DNA from: Muribaculaceae bacterium
GTDB lineage: Bacteria > Bacteroidota > Bacteroidia > Bacteroidales > Muribaculaceae
Length of the DNA stretch: 17,117 nt
Direction of reading: 5' to 3'
Assembly: GCA_009775375.1 (NCBI GenBank)
Contig: VSPO01000070.1
Span: 1 to 17,117 of the forward strand
Shown piece after piece: positions 1-7,265 of the stretch. Every line of letters starts with the position of its first letter. Position 1 is the stretch's first letter. The notes beneath the pieces are model-generated. The model saw only the letters and a program-made list of their open reading frames with translations, was not told where the DNA came from and made no database searches. Both the position numbers and the translations under genes were made by a program.

Positions 1-1123
1 ATATCTTACTCATAGCTCCCTGCGCCGACATTTTGGTCTGTGAAGCCACGCCCTCACCGAAGTTTCGGGTTGAGAAAGCGGTGTCGCCTTCAGGTATCAT
101 CCATGCCGCAAGGTCGGGTACGAGGTTCAGGCATTTGAGAGCGACTATCGAAGCCGCCATCAGGTATCCGGCAGAGAAGAAGGAGTTCTGGAGGTATGCA
201 GCCATTGTCTGAGTGCTTTCCGTTATCGCCGAAAGGTTCTCGACCTGTATGCATAGAACTATGTCAAACAGAAGAAGCACATAGAAGCCTACGAAGTAGA
301 GCATCGCTCCATAGAAATGCACTGTAAGATAGCGGGTGAGCCACTTGGCCCATGCCCCTTCCCATTTCGGCAACAGCGAAAAAGCCCACTGGATCGGTCC
401 GAAAATCGTGAGCATACCCAAGAGAATCTGCTGGCAGTATATGGTAGCCCACCATCCTATTCTGAAGACTATCAGGGCGATTACCATCACTATCTTGTCT
501 ATGCAGACTACCGCACCGGAGGTCAGAGAAGTAAACCACAGCTTAGAGGCATCTTTCTCCATCTGGGTGACTTCCTCGACCCCCGTTGTCTCCATTGTGG
601 ATTCTATGAGGTTGGGGTCGGAAGTACCTGTCCGGGCGACATCGGCCTGCGCCTGCAGGTCTGTGTAGAGGCTGTCCCTTACGAATACCAGTTCCTGAAC
701 CTCCCTGAATTTGTCCTCGATTTGCGCCGCTTCTGCCGAATACAGGTCATGCGTATATGAGCCTATCGAGTTCGGTATATATGAGAGAAAGTCGAGCACG
801 CACCATGACGAGCCGCTTGAGTTTGTCCCGCTGTCGGCCGGCGGATACCACCAGCACATGATAAGGCTGATTCCGAGAGGACGAAGGAGCTTCATCACAT
901 CAAGAGGCTCGTTCTTATACATCATCTTGAAGGCCATCTGTCCCGCCACGATGAGCGAGAACAGCGCGGCCAACGCCATGCACATCTGGAGAATCCACCA
1001 GAACGGCCCTTGAGAACCTGTGAACGTGGCGTCACAGAGGAACTCGTTGGTCTGAAAGATTACGTCATCTATCTCTTCCTCAAGGAGATTTATGCCGAAA
1101 TCCGAGAGAATATTGTCACCCAT
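1..1123 (-). CDS. traJ: TraJ/VirB6-like conjugative transfer membrane protein (3' end outside window)
   Basis: I translated this open frame by hand. It starts at the ATG at 1123 (MGDNILSDFG...) and stays open to base 1, giving 374 visible residues with the C-terminus cut off. It is a polytopic inner-membrane protein. Hydrophobic stretches lie near residues 41-65, in the pair LLRPLGISLIMCWW, in VIALIVFRIGWWATIYC, in FYGAMLYFVGFYVLLLF and around YLMAASIVALKCLNL. A hydrophilic, glutamate-rich loop of about 80 residues separates the first group from the second. This layout fits the Bacteroides TraJ (TrbL/VirB6) family, which is thought to form part of the inner-membrane channel of the type IV secretion system. 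The start codon overlaps the stop of the upstream Bro-N-like gene by 8 bases, which suggests translational coupling. The family call rests on topology, on the GPIQWAFSLLP-type motif and on context, so TraJ is likely but not proven. Confidence 0.8.
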   Translation of the reverse strand, partial: MGDNILSDFGINLLEEEIDDVIFQTNEFLCDATFTGSQGPFWWILQMCMALAALFSLIVAGQMAFKMMYKNEPLDVMKLLRPLGISLIMCWWYPPADSGTNSSGSSWCVLDFLSYIPNSIGSYTHDLYSAEAAQIEDKFREVQELVFVRDSLYTDLQAQADVARTGTSDPNLIESTMETTGVEEVTQMEKDASKLWFTSLTSGAVVCIDKIVMVIALIVFRIGWWATIYCQQILLGMLTIFGPIQWAFSLLPKWEGAWAKWLTRYLTVHFYGAMLYFVGFYVLLLFDIVLCIQVENLSAITESTQTMAAYLQNSFFSAGYLMAASIVALKCLNLVPDLAAWMIPEGDTAFSTRNFGEGVASQTKMSAQGAMSKI

Positions 1124-1547
1124 TCACGCCGAGGTCACAGAAAAGTAAGTCCAGCTGCTCCCGGATTCCTATCAAGCCGTCAATAGCACACTCAAGGTCG
1201 TCAGTCAAAAGAAGATTCTGAATTTTCAGAGACTCTATCTCCTGGTCTTTCTGAATAAGACGAAGGCTGTTAGCCATGTCCTTTGCCTGGGGGATACGGG
1301 ATTTGCCGGCGATGCGGATTACATCCTCCATCGAGATACATTTCACCGGCTGACGACCTCCGTCTGTCTCCATGACTATGAGCCGGGCTTCCTCGGAGTA
1401 ACTGCGGATACATTCCTTATCATCGCGGAAGCCGAAAAGACGGGCGGTTTCGTATGCTCTGAAAAGGAATTCTCCTTTTTCAGTCAGCACGAGGGTCGTA
1501 TGTCCCAGTTTACACTTGAGCTTGGTTGTTTTGATTGCTTTATCCAT
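1116..1547 (-). CDS. Bro-N-like (phage antirepressor type) small protein in the transfer operon
   Basis: This is a 143-residue soluble protein with no signal peptide. Residues about 25-92 resemble the Bro-N domain of phage antirepressors and KilA/BRO proteins: a strand pair, then YETARLFGF with a charged turn, a V-x-C-I-S-M-E-D-V segment, and SRIPQAKDMANSL at the place where Bro-N proteins have S-x-x-P-x-A-x-x-F. The remainder (LIQKDQEIESLKIQNLLL onward) looks like a short coiled coil, which suggests a dimer. Bro-N domains usually bind DNA and act in regulation. It lies 21 bases after a secreted VirB5-like gene and its stop overlaps the traJ start by 8 bases, so it is made together with transfer proteins. 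The homology is by eye and is moderate. A cytoplasmic adaptor that has lost DNA binding is the alternative. Confidence 0.72.
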   Translation of the reverse strand: MDKAIKTTKLKCKLGHTTLVLTEKGEFLFRAYETARLFGFRDDKECIRSYSEEARLIVMETDGGRQPVKCISMEDVIRIAGKSRIPQAKDMANSLRLIQKDQEIESLKIQNLLLTDDLECAIDGLIGIREQLDLLFCDLGVNG

Positions 1548-1560
1548 TGATGTTTTGGTT

Positions 1561-1570
1561 ATGATTGGTT
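1561..1570 (-). repeat. Leader motif AACCAATCAT, copy 1
   Basis: On the minus strand, AACCAATCAT is followed directly by AACCAAAAC and ends just before the ATG at 1547. The same pair of words occurs in the leaders at 11431-11465 and 12137-12178. Function is unknown. The candidates are a translation-enhancing leader or an RNA- or DNA-protein binding site. Confidence 0.5.
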
Positions 1571-2285
1571 ATTTATCAGCTATTGTTTTGGTTGACAATC
1601 CGGCACCACGCCACCGGTTCATGGCAGCCTGGGCTATCGCGCCACGACGGTCCGGTTTGTTGTAAGTGGCGGCGAGCAGTCTTGAAGTCTCACCCCGTCC
1701 GTGCAGTTGCACAAGGAAGCGCAGCAGGTTCTCGTTGGCTTCGGTTATATCCTTGTATATCCTCAGATACTCCTTCTTCCGCTGGGAGTTCGGCATATAG
1801 GACTGCTTGATTGCAGTGACAGCTGTCGTGAACTTGTTGTAATACTCACGCCAAAGCGAGACATGGACGTTCTTACCTCCTGCAGTAGCGAGCCTGTTGA
1901 TATTGCGCTGAAAATTTTCCAGACCGGCCTCAATCTTGCGGCCTTCCGCCATCCATGCGAGATCAACCTGACGGTCAGCCATATTCAGGGCCTCTATTTC
2001 GGCCCGCTTGACAAATGAGGAATCAAGTTTCTCGGCATCGTCAATCTGCTGATATGCGGATATGCCGGCAGTCGTGCGGAACGACATCTTGTTTTCAGCA
2101 TTGGCAGTCTTGCGGTATCGGTTATGGAGAACCTGATAGTAGAGGCTCGGAGTCAGGGAGCCGGCACCGGTCTCCTGCACTGTTATCTGATTCATCTTCG
2201 CATCATCGTGATTGTAGGTGATCTTTTGTGCTTTGGCCGACAATGCGAAAGCCACCAGCAGCACGGGGATGTAAATTCGTTTCAT
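1569..2285 (-). CDS. Secreted conjugation-associated protein (VirB5/TraI-position)
   Basis: This 238-residue protein has a clear signal peptide (MKRIYIPVLLVAFALSAKAQ, predicted cut after AKA), so it should reach the periplasm. The mature part is mostly helical and rich in charged residues. It ends in AAMNRWRGAG followed by a short tail, a motif shared with the next two secreted proteins encoded upstream. In its place before traJ, the Bacteroides CTnDOT family has TraI (DUF4141, VirB5/TrbJ-like), and length and topology fit that role. I do not see the usual DUF4141 sequence, so it is named by position only. The ATG overlaps the upstream stop as ATGA, which suggests coupled translation. VirB5-like proteins are minor pilus or tip components that help mating contact; that role is an inference here. 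Confidence 0.75.
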   Translation of the reverse strand: MKRIYIPVLLVAFALSAKAQKITYNHDDAKMNQITVQETGAGSLTPSLYYQVLHNRYRKTANAENKMSFRTTAGISAYQQIDDAEKLDSSFVKRAEIEALNMADRQVDLAWMAEGRKIEAGLENFQRNINRLATAGGKNVHVSLWREYYNKFTTAVTAIKQSYMPNSQRKKEYLRIYKDITEANENLLRFLVQLHGRGETSRLLAATYNKPDRRGAIAQAAMNRWRGAGLSTKTIADK

Positions 2286-3007
2286 TGACTCGGTTTATTA
2301 AGGTATCCTGCATCACGCCATCTTCCGAAGGCGTCATCAATAATCTCTCGTAGCGGTTTATTGCGGTAAACAGATGATTTCCAGTAACCGATCCTGACCT
2401 GTATGTATCTCCATGTGTCGAAGTACGCCTTGTTGAGATGAAGCCTTATGTTGTCGAGCGACTGGTTTATGGAATTGATTACCATCATAAGGTCGGAGGT
2501 CGAACAGGCTGCCGCGCCGGTGGCATACAGCACAAGGTCGGTCATTGAGCGGTAAAGATTATCGGCCTCACTGCCTATCTTCTGAATACAGTGGTAATTT
2601 ACTGTGATTATCAGCGTATCCGACATCTCAATGTTGCCACGTCTAAGACATTTCTCATGGAAATCTGTCAGCATCTTCTTGTATTTTGTCACGTTGTCCC
2701 TTACATTGGTATAGGTGTCGCGTACATTCAGGGCTGTCCTTGTTGACTGGTATATAATATCTATGATGTCGAAAGCCCTTGTATATTTGTCAAGATCAAA
2801 GTTCAGCTCCTTATAATCATTTGAGGCGTCGGCCGAATACTCATGAAGAAGCTGGTTGCTCATTTCCAAAGTGGAACGGGCAAGCAGCAGACTTTTCTGA
2901 TGCTTATGATCCGAGATATAAGCCTCCACCGAGAATACATCGAAGCTCCATTGGGCATTGACGGTCAAGGGAAACATAATTATGAATATGATAAGGTACT
3001 TTTTCAT
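2282..3007 (-). CDS. Secreted VirB5/TraI-like conjugation protein
   Basis: I choose the start at 3007 because it gives a compact signal peptide (MKKYLIIFIIMFPLTVNAQ, cut after VNA). An in-frame ATG at 3037 would add ten residues ahead of it. The product is 241 residues. After the signal it begins QWSFDVFSVEAYISDHKHQ, followed by long amphipathic helices. This is typical of the DUF4141/TraI or TrbJ/VirB5 class, where AQW at the cleavage site is common. The C-terminus is DDAFGRWRDAG plus a short tail, the same motif as in its two secreted neighbours. It is the first minus-strand gene after the plus-strand ATPase gene. No convincing TAnnTTTG box precedes it on the minus strand in 3008-3180, so it may depend on read-through across that ATPase gene. 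Periplasmic or pilus-assembly work is inferred. Confidence 0.77.
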   Translation of the reverse strand: MKKYLIIFIIMFPLTVNAQWSFDVFSVEAYISDHKHQKSLLLARSTLEMSNQLLHEYSADASNDYKELNFDLDKYTRAFDIIDIIYQSTRTALNVRDTYTNVRDNVTKYKKMLTDFHEKCLRRGNIEMSDTLIITVNYHCIQKIGSEADNLYRSMTDLVLYATGAAACSTSDLMMVINSINQSLDNIRLHLNKAYFDTWRYIQVRIGYWKSSVYRNKPLREIIDDAFGRWRDAGYLNKPSQ

Positions 3008-3128
3008 TTTGTAATAAAAGATATGGCTGAACAGCATTCCTTTTTTTGCGCATCACCTACCGAGTATAACCCGAAAAACCCACATCCGTTGCAATAATCC
3101 CCGGTTATAACACGAAACATTCTCACAC

Positions 3129-3164
3129 TTTGTTTGTTTTTCCAAGTATAGTTTGCTATCTTTG
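3129..3164 (+). promoter_or_regulatory. Bacteroides-type promoter for the AAA/DUF4143 gene
   Basis: There is a perfect TAnnTTTG box (TATCTTTG, 3157-3164), with TTTG at 3133-3136 and again at 3129-3132. The spacer of 20 bases (or 24) fits the Bacteroides -33/-7 consensus with the nearer TTTG. The start codon follows 16 bases after the -7 box, so the leader should be very short. This shows that the ATPase gene is transcribed on its own, against the transfer operon. Confidence 0.75.
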
Positions 3165-3180
3165 CAAAAAAATTACAACT

Positions 3181-4392
3181 ATGGAACTCATTCCCCGTCC
3201 ACAATATATCGAAAAGATCGCCGGTCTTATCAACCGTGGCATGATGCTTATCCTTGTCGGTCAACGCCGTGTCGGAAAGAGCAAGGTGCTTGAACTGTTT
3301 CGTGAATGGCTCAACCGGAACCGTCCCGGTGCAAACATCGTATATATAAATAAGGAGTACCAGGCATTCCGTGACATTGTAACGGCGGAACAGCTGTATG
3401 ACTATGCTGCCGCGCAAATGCCCGAAGGAGCCGAAAACTATCTCCTTATCGATGAAGTCCAGGATATTGAGAACTATGAGAACGCACTCCGCAGCTTTCA
3501 TGCGGAAGACCGCTGTCAGGTAATCGCCACCGGGAGCAATGCCTACATCTTTTCCAGTGAACTTGGCACACACCTCTCCGGTCGGTATATCGAGATAAAG
3601 ATCTATAATCTTTCGTACACCGAGTTTCTGAGATTCCACAGCATGGAAGACAGCGACGATGCGGTCATGATTTATCTCAGACTGGGCGGTCTGCCAGGGC
3701 TGCTTGCTTTCAGACCTGATGAGCAATCCCAGATAACGGACTACCTTGAGGGTGTTTACAATACCATTCTTGTAAAGGATATCGTTCGGAGAGAGAAGGT
3801 TCGCAATGTCACACAACTTGAAAATATCATACGCTTTGTTGCCGATAACATTGGGAAACCGATATCGGTTACAAAAATTGTTCGATACATGACATCCAAA
3901 GGTGAAAAGATCAGCGATGAGACCGTATCGAATTATCTCAAATATCTCCGTGACGCTTTTCTTGCGGTTCCAATCGGACGGTTCGACATACATGGCAAAC
4001 TGCTCCTTGAATCGAATAACAAACACTATTTCTCCGACCATGGCATACGCAATTACCTTTGCGGTTCCGATATACGGGGCAGCATTGAAAAAATAATGGA
4101 GAATGTGGTATGGAACCATCTCCGCCGCCAGGGTCTTGATGTCACAGTCGGTATTCTCCGCGCCGGTGAGATAGACTTTGTAGCGACAAAAGCCGATAAG
4201 CGTATGTACATTCAGGTGACATATCTCCTCGCTTCCGACGAGACTGTCAAGAGGGAGTTCGGAAATCTTGCCGCAATAAAAGACAATTATCCTAAGTACG
4301 TTGTATCGCTGGATCCTGTAAGCGGGGGATTCAGTGAATATCCCGGCATTGAGCATATCAGTCTCCGGAACTTTCTTAAAATGGTTTTTTGA
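3181..4392 (+). CDS. AAA_14/DUF4143 family ATPase with C-terminal nuclease-like domain
   Basis: The start is the ATG at 3181 (MELIPRPQYIEKI), right after the promoter and A-rich leader. An upstream in-frame ATG would place the promoter inside the gene. The product is 403 residues. The Walker A motif GQRRVGKS is at 27-34, Walker B LLIDEVQ at 88-94, and a sensor-like ATGSNA at 116-121. A winged-helix-like middle contains the phrase SDETVSNYLKYLRDAF. The C-terminal part has GEIDFVA...YIQV, a D and x-K/Q-like pattern seen in the PD-(D/E)xK-fold tail of DUF4143 proteins. Such ATPases are common as orphan genes in Bacteroidales genomes and their cellular role is not known. The gene lies opposite to the transfer genes, and its stop is separated by one base from the stop of the large secreted protein. 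It is probably cargo and not a transfer component. Confidence 0.9.
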   Translation: MELIPRPQYIEKIAGLINRGMMLILVGQRRVGKSKVLELFREWLNRNRPGANIVYINKEYQAFRDIVTAEQLYDYAAAQMPEGAENYLLIDEVQDIENYENALRSFHAEDRCQVIATGSNAYIFSSELGTHLSGRYIEIKIYNLSYTEFLRFHSMEDSDDAVMIYLRLGGLPGLLAFRPDEQSQITDYLEGVYNTILVKDIVRREKVRNVTQLENIIRFVADNIGKPISVTKIVRYMTSKGEKISDETVSNYLKYLRDAFLAVPIGRFDIHGKLLLESNNKHYFSDHGIRNYLCGSDIRGSIEKIMENVVWNHLRRQGLDVTVGILRAGEIDFVATKADKRMYIQVTYLLASDETVKREFGNLAAIKDNYPKYVVSLDPVSGGFSEYPGIEHISLRNFLKMVF

Positions 4393-4393
4393 T

Positions 4394-6937
4394 TTATTCA
4401 GTTTCATCGTACTTACCATTATAGCTGTCTGAGTGATGTGTGTCAGCTGCATTGCGGAACCAGCGGCGACGGGCCTGCTGAATGAGGGTCTGTCTGCGAC
4501 CCTGATCATCGTTGACGGGCGGTGCTATGGTCAGCAACACGTCGATGATTGAGCGTTTGTAGTTCATCATCTTCTCAATCGACACAAGGTTGACATAAAT
4601 CTTATGGAGCCTCATGTCAACGCCTCTTGCAATCTCAAGGCGGTCGGACGACCAGAGAAGATGATATGTATCATCTGTATCGTCTGTTTCTGAAGGTTCC
4701 GTCTTGCAATACCGGGTATCAAGCTGACAGTCCGGATACTCACGGGCTATTGCCGACAGCCTTTCGTTGATCTGTTTTTCTTTGTCAGCATCCGAAGCAT
4801 TGGGGTCAAGGTTAATTATCTCGACAACCTGGGTGTCGGAATACTCGGCATACAGCTCATAGTCAATCTGCACAATGGCGCGATGTATCTTTATGCCGAG
4901 AAAGTATTCAGGCTTTCTGGCAATAGAGATTGTAGCCTTGAAGGTCAGAATCCCGTTGATGTTCGGAGCGTGCGCCTTGCGGACATAAGTGTAGCCTGAC
5001 CAATAACCGTCACCGTCCCATGTCAGGTTGTATGCGGTCTTGCAGTCCTGCATGATTGCGGGAATACGGTAATAATCATCCGTCTGAATGTCATTGTCCT
5101 GCGAAGCGTCATCCTTTGCCTGAAGAACATCCTGCAACTTCATCTTATAATCGGTCAACTGTCTCTTCAACTGACTGATCTGATTCTGGTTTGCATTATA
5201 CTGTTGGCGCAGACGAGCAGCTTCCTCGACTGTCGCCGTGGCTATCTGCTTGATAAGGTCAGCATTCTGTCTTTCCAACTGGTCTATCTGTGCTTGCGTG
5301 AGAGCGATTTTATTACGGTATTCCATTTCCAATGCGTCCAGTTCCGATGTATCTACATCCTGATTGCCGGAAAGGGTTGTAGCCATCGAACATTCTTTAG
5401 TGTGACTATTCAGTGAGCCTCCGCAGCTCTTACATTTGTATGTCGTGGTGCCACTCATAAGTTTTGCACCGTCATGGCAGGTGACTGATACAATCACGCT
5501 CTCGGTCCCTTTCAGTTTGTCGGCGCTCGATGCCGAATAATAGTTCCGGCTTCCATATCCTATCTGATACACAAGTCCTTCCTCATTGTCATTGAACTCC
5601 TTGAGCTTGACCTGCATCTGCTTATGGAATGTAGCCAGGTCCATGTTATAACTGTCAAAGACAGCCTCATAGACTTCCTCCGTCCAGTTCCATGATTTTG
5701 TCACGGTTATCGAATAGGCGTATGCCTTGCCATATTGTTTGCCGCCACGGTTGAGAATATAACCGCTGCGGTAATAGTTCATGTTATAGCGGTACCGGTC
5801 ATCCTGTTGGTTGAGTTGGGCGACCTTGCTCCGCGACCATCCGGCATGAGCCTCCGAATTGCTCAATGCGGCCTCGACAACTGCCGCCGATGGATAATAG
5901 TTGGAATCTGTAGTGTTTACCCTGTACCACGGCGAGCCGTAGAGAATGGAATTGTTGTCAGTCGGAGGGTTATAATTGCAGACAGTCTCCGATCCGGACT
6001 CCTTCCTGTATATGTACCACCGCTGGGTGTAATACTGGCCGTCGGCACGGTCAACATAGTCCGTCACCCAGCCGGTAATATTGTAATTGGCGATATTGAA
6101 CAGTCTGTTTACGTTCTCCGGGGAGCCGACAATATCCATCAACTGACTGGCAAGAAGGTTGTTGATGTTGCCGTAGATGCGTTCACAGCTCACCACCGCA
6201 TCGTAGATGCCGGTAATCTTGCCCTGCATAAGACCATTGAAATCCGAGCCGGACAATATCTGTTCCATGATGTTCTCGGCTGTGTTTGAAGCTATACCGA
6301 CTGCTATGTTATAGAGGTTTTCGGCATCCGCTTTCAGATTCTCCTTGGTGAAATGGTCCGGAGCTTCGGCAAGCATCTTCTGCATATTGTCCCAGTTGAT
6401 AATGTTGTATTGTGCAAACTCAAAAAGTTCTCTGATTTGCGGATTGAGCTCAAGAAAGTTGATGTCACCGAATCCGAGTCTGCTGTTGGTCACAACCGAT
6501 TCGAACTGCATACACAATGCCTTCGTCTCGTCACAAATCTTCATCAGATAGCTTCCCCAATAGAGTGCGTTATGCGGCTGCTCCAGCATCAGCCGGGCAA
6601 CCACCACAATCTTGGGAATTATTTTGGTGGCCACCATTCGGTAGATGCGCTTGTAATAGTAGTTCTCTGTCGAACTGCTCCAAATACCAAGGTCGGTAAG
6701 GGCCTTGCGATCGAGAAATTTAGATGAGAATATGGCGGCGGCCGCCACTTCTGCAGATGTATATTTCTCAAGAATTTTCTTCACCTGCTCATTATAATAA
6801 GCCTCGGTGCCGGTCTCAACACCGTATGCCGAAGCCATCGCCGCCACGGTCTTGGCGTCGATATTGAGATTTGCGTACTGGGCCGAAGCTGACACTCCGG
6901 CAAGACACATTATTAATATAAACAGGATACGGTTCAT
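4394..6937 (-). CDS. Large secreted conjugation-associated protein with Cys/His cluster and coiled coil
   Basis: This is an 847-residue protein with a signal peptide (MNRILFILIMCLAGVSASAQ, cut after SASA or SASAQ). Residues about 20-300 are helical. About 300-480 is rich in Tyr, Trp, Asn and Ser (for example YRYNMNYYRSGY), as in surface beta domains. A Cys/His cluster follows: C487, H488, then C502-x2-C505, H512 and C516, which could bind zinc or form disulfides. Residues 532-610 form a strong coiled coil. A second beta-like region (about 620-800) follows, and the end carries QQARRRWFRNAA, related to the RWRxAG ending of the two secreted proteins encoded downstream. It begins 12 bases after the alpha-CTD-like gene, inside the transfer operon. 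I do not recognise a named family. A periplasmic or surface scaffold of the mating apparatus is an inference from signal, size and position. Confidence 0.78.
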   Translation of the reverse strand: MNRILFILIMCLAGVSASAQYANLNIDAKTVAAMASAYGVETGTEAYYNEQVKKILEKYTSAEVAAAAIFSSKFLDRKALTDLGIWSSSTENYYYKRIYRMVATKIIPKIVVVARLMLEQPHNALYWGSYLMKICDETKALCMQFESVVTNSRLGFGDINFLELNPQIRELFEFAQYNIINWDNMQKMLAEAPDHFTKENLKADAENLYNIAVGIASNTAENIMEQILSGSDFNGLMQGKITGIYDAVVSCERIYGNINNLLASQLMDIVGSPENVNRLFNIANYNITGWVTDYVDRADGQYYTQRWYIYRKESGSETVCNYNPPTDNNSILYGSPWYRVNTTDSNYYPSAAVVEAALSNSEAHAGWSRSKVAQLNQQDDRYRYNMNYYRSGYILNRGGKQYGKAYAYSITVTKSWNWTEEVYEAVFDSYNMDLATFHKQMQVKLKEFNDNEEGLVYQIGYGSRNYYSASSADKLKGTESVIVSVTCHDGAKLMSGTTTYKCKSCGGSLNSHTKECSMATTLSGNQDVDTSELDALEMEYRNKIALTQAQIDQLERQNADLIKQIATATVEEAARLRQQYNANQNQISQLKRQLTDYKMKLQDVLQAKDDASQDNDIQTDDYYRIPAIMQDCKTAYNLTWDGDGYWSGYTYVRKAHAPNINGILTFKATISIARKPEYFLGIKIHRAIVQIDYELYAEYSDTQVVEIINLDPNASDADKEKQINERLSAIAREYPDCQLDTRYCKTEPSETDDTDDTYHLLWSSDRLEIARGVDMRLHKIYVNLVSIEKMMNYKRSIIDVLLTIAPPVNDDQGRRQTLIQQARRRWFRNAADTHHSDSYNGKYDETE

Positions 6938-6949
6938 CTTAGATCGGTC

Positions 6950-7228
6950 TTAAAGGCTGGAAAGAATCACGTTTTTGAGGTCTGTATCGGTCATGCCCAA
7001 AGAAATGCCGGCCTTTTCAAGATGATGTTCGGTCTGGGCGACAAACACCGGACCGATATTGCGGATTGCCGTCAACGATTCTGGCTGATGACGCACGAGG
7101 GTCTTCAGGTCGGTAATGCCAGCATTTCGTAGAGTTTTAATAAGTTTGCAGGCATACGCTGTGCGTCGGCCATGAACGGGCGGATAGATCTTATCTACAA
7201 ATTCTTCGATTGAAACGAGAGAAATCAT
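6950..7228 (-). CDS. RNA polymerase alpha C-terminal-domain-like helix-hairpin-helix protein
   Basis: This is a 92-residue protein. Residues about 24-80 match the pattern of the RpoA C-terminal domain: helix with LIKTLRNAGI, then LKTLVRH, a middle segment with L-x-x-I-R-N-I-G, and an end E-K-A-G-I-S-L-G-M. E. coli alpha has LKAEAI, IGDLVQR, LLKTPNLG and SRGLSLGM at the matching places. By my alignment the DNA-contact residues R265, N268 and K271 of E. coli become K, K and R, while K298 and S299 are replaced by hydrophobic residues. The fold is therefore likely kept and the DNA contacts altered. There is no N-terminal alpha domain. It lies between traG and the large secreted protein. It may bind DNA or a protein partner; which is unknown. 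Confidence 0.75.
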   Translation of the reverse strand: MISLVSIEEFVDKIYPPVHGRRTAYACKLIKTLRNAGITDLKTLVRHQPESLTAIRNIGPVFVAQTEHHLEKAGISLGMTDTDLKNVILSSL

Positions 7229-7265
7229 AAATGATGTATTGGTTTGTTTAAGTAATTTTGAAATA

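Noticed and set aside
317..760. Plus-strand frames of 147 and 110 codons at the left end
   Set aside because: They are antisense to the hand-translated TraJ frame, which is polytopic and coupled to the upstream gene.
3065..3109. Weak inverted repeat TATAACC ... GGTTATA before the DUF4143 ATPase gene
   Set aside because: Arms of seven bases, 31 apart, are expected by chance in AT-rich DNA, and neither promoter element overlaps them.
3004..4509. A 501-codon open frame on the minus strand, antisense to the DUF4143 ATPase gene
   Set aside because: The plus-strand frame has P-loop, Walker B and a perfect promoter. The antisense product has no signal, motif or sensible hydrophobic pattern, and runs past the stop of the neighbouring gene. 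It is a shadow of codon bias.
5735..6289. A 184-codon plus-strand frame in the large secreted protein gene
   Set aside because: It is Val/Ile-rich with no recognisable domain, antisense to an intact 847-codon frame.
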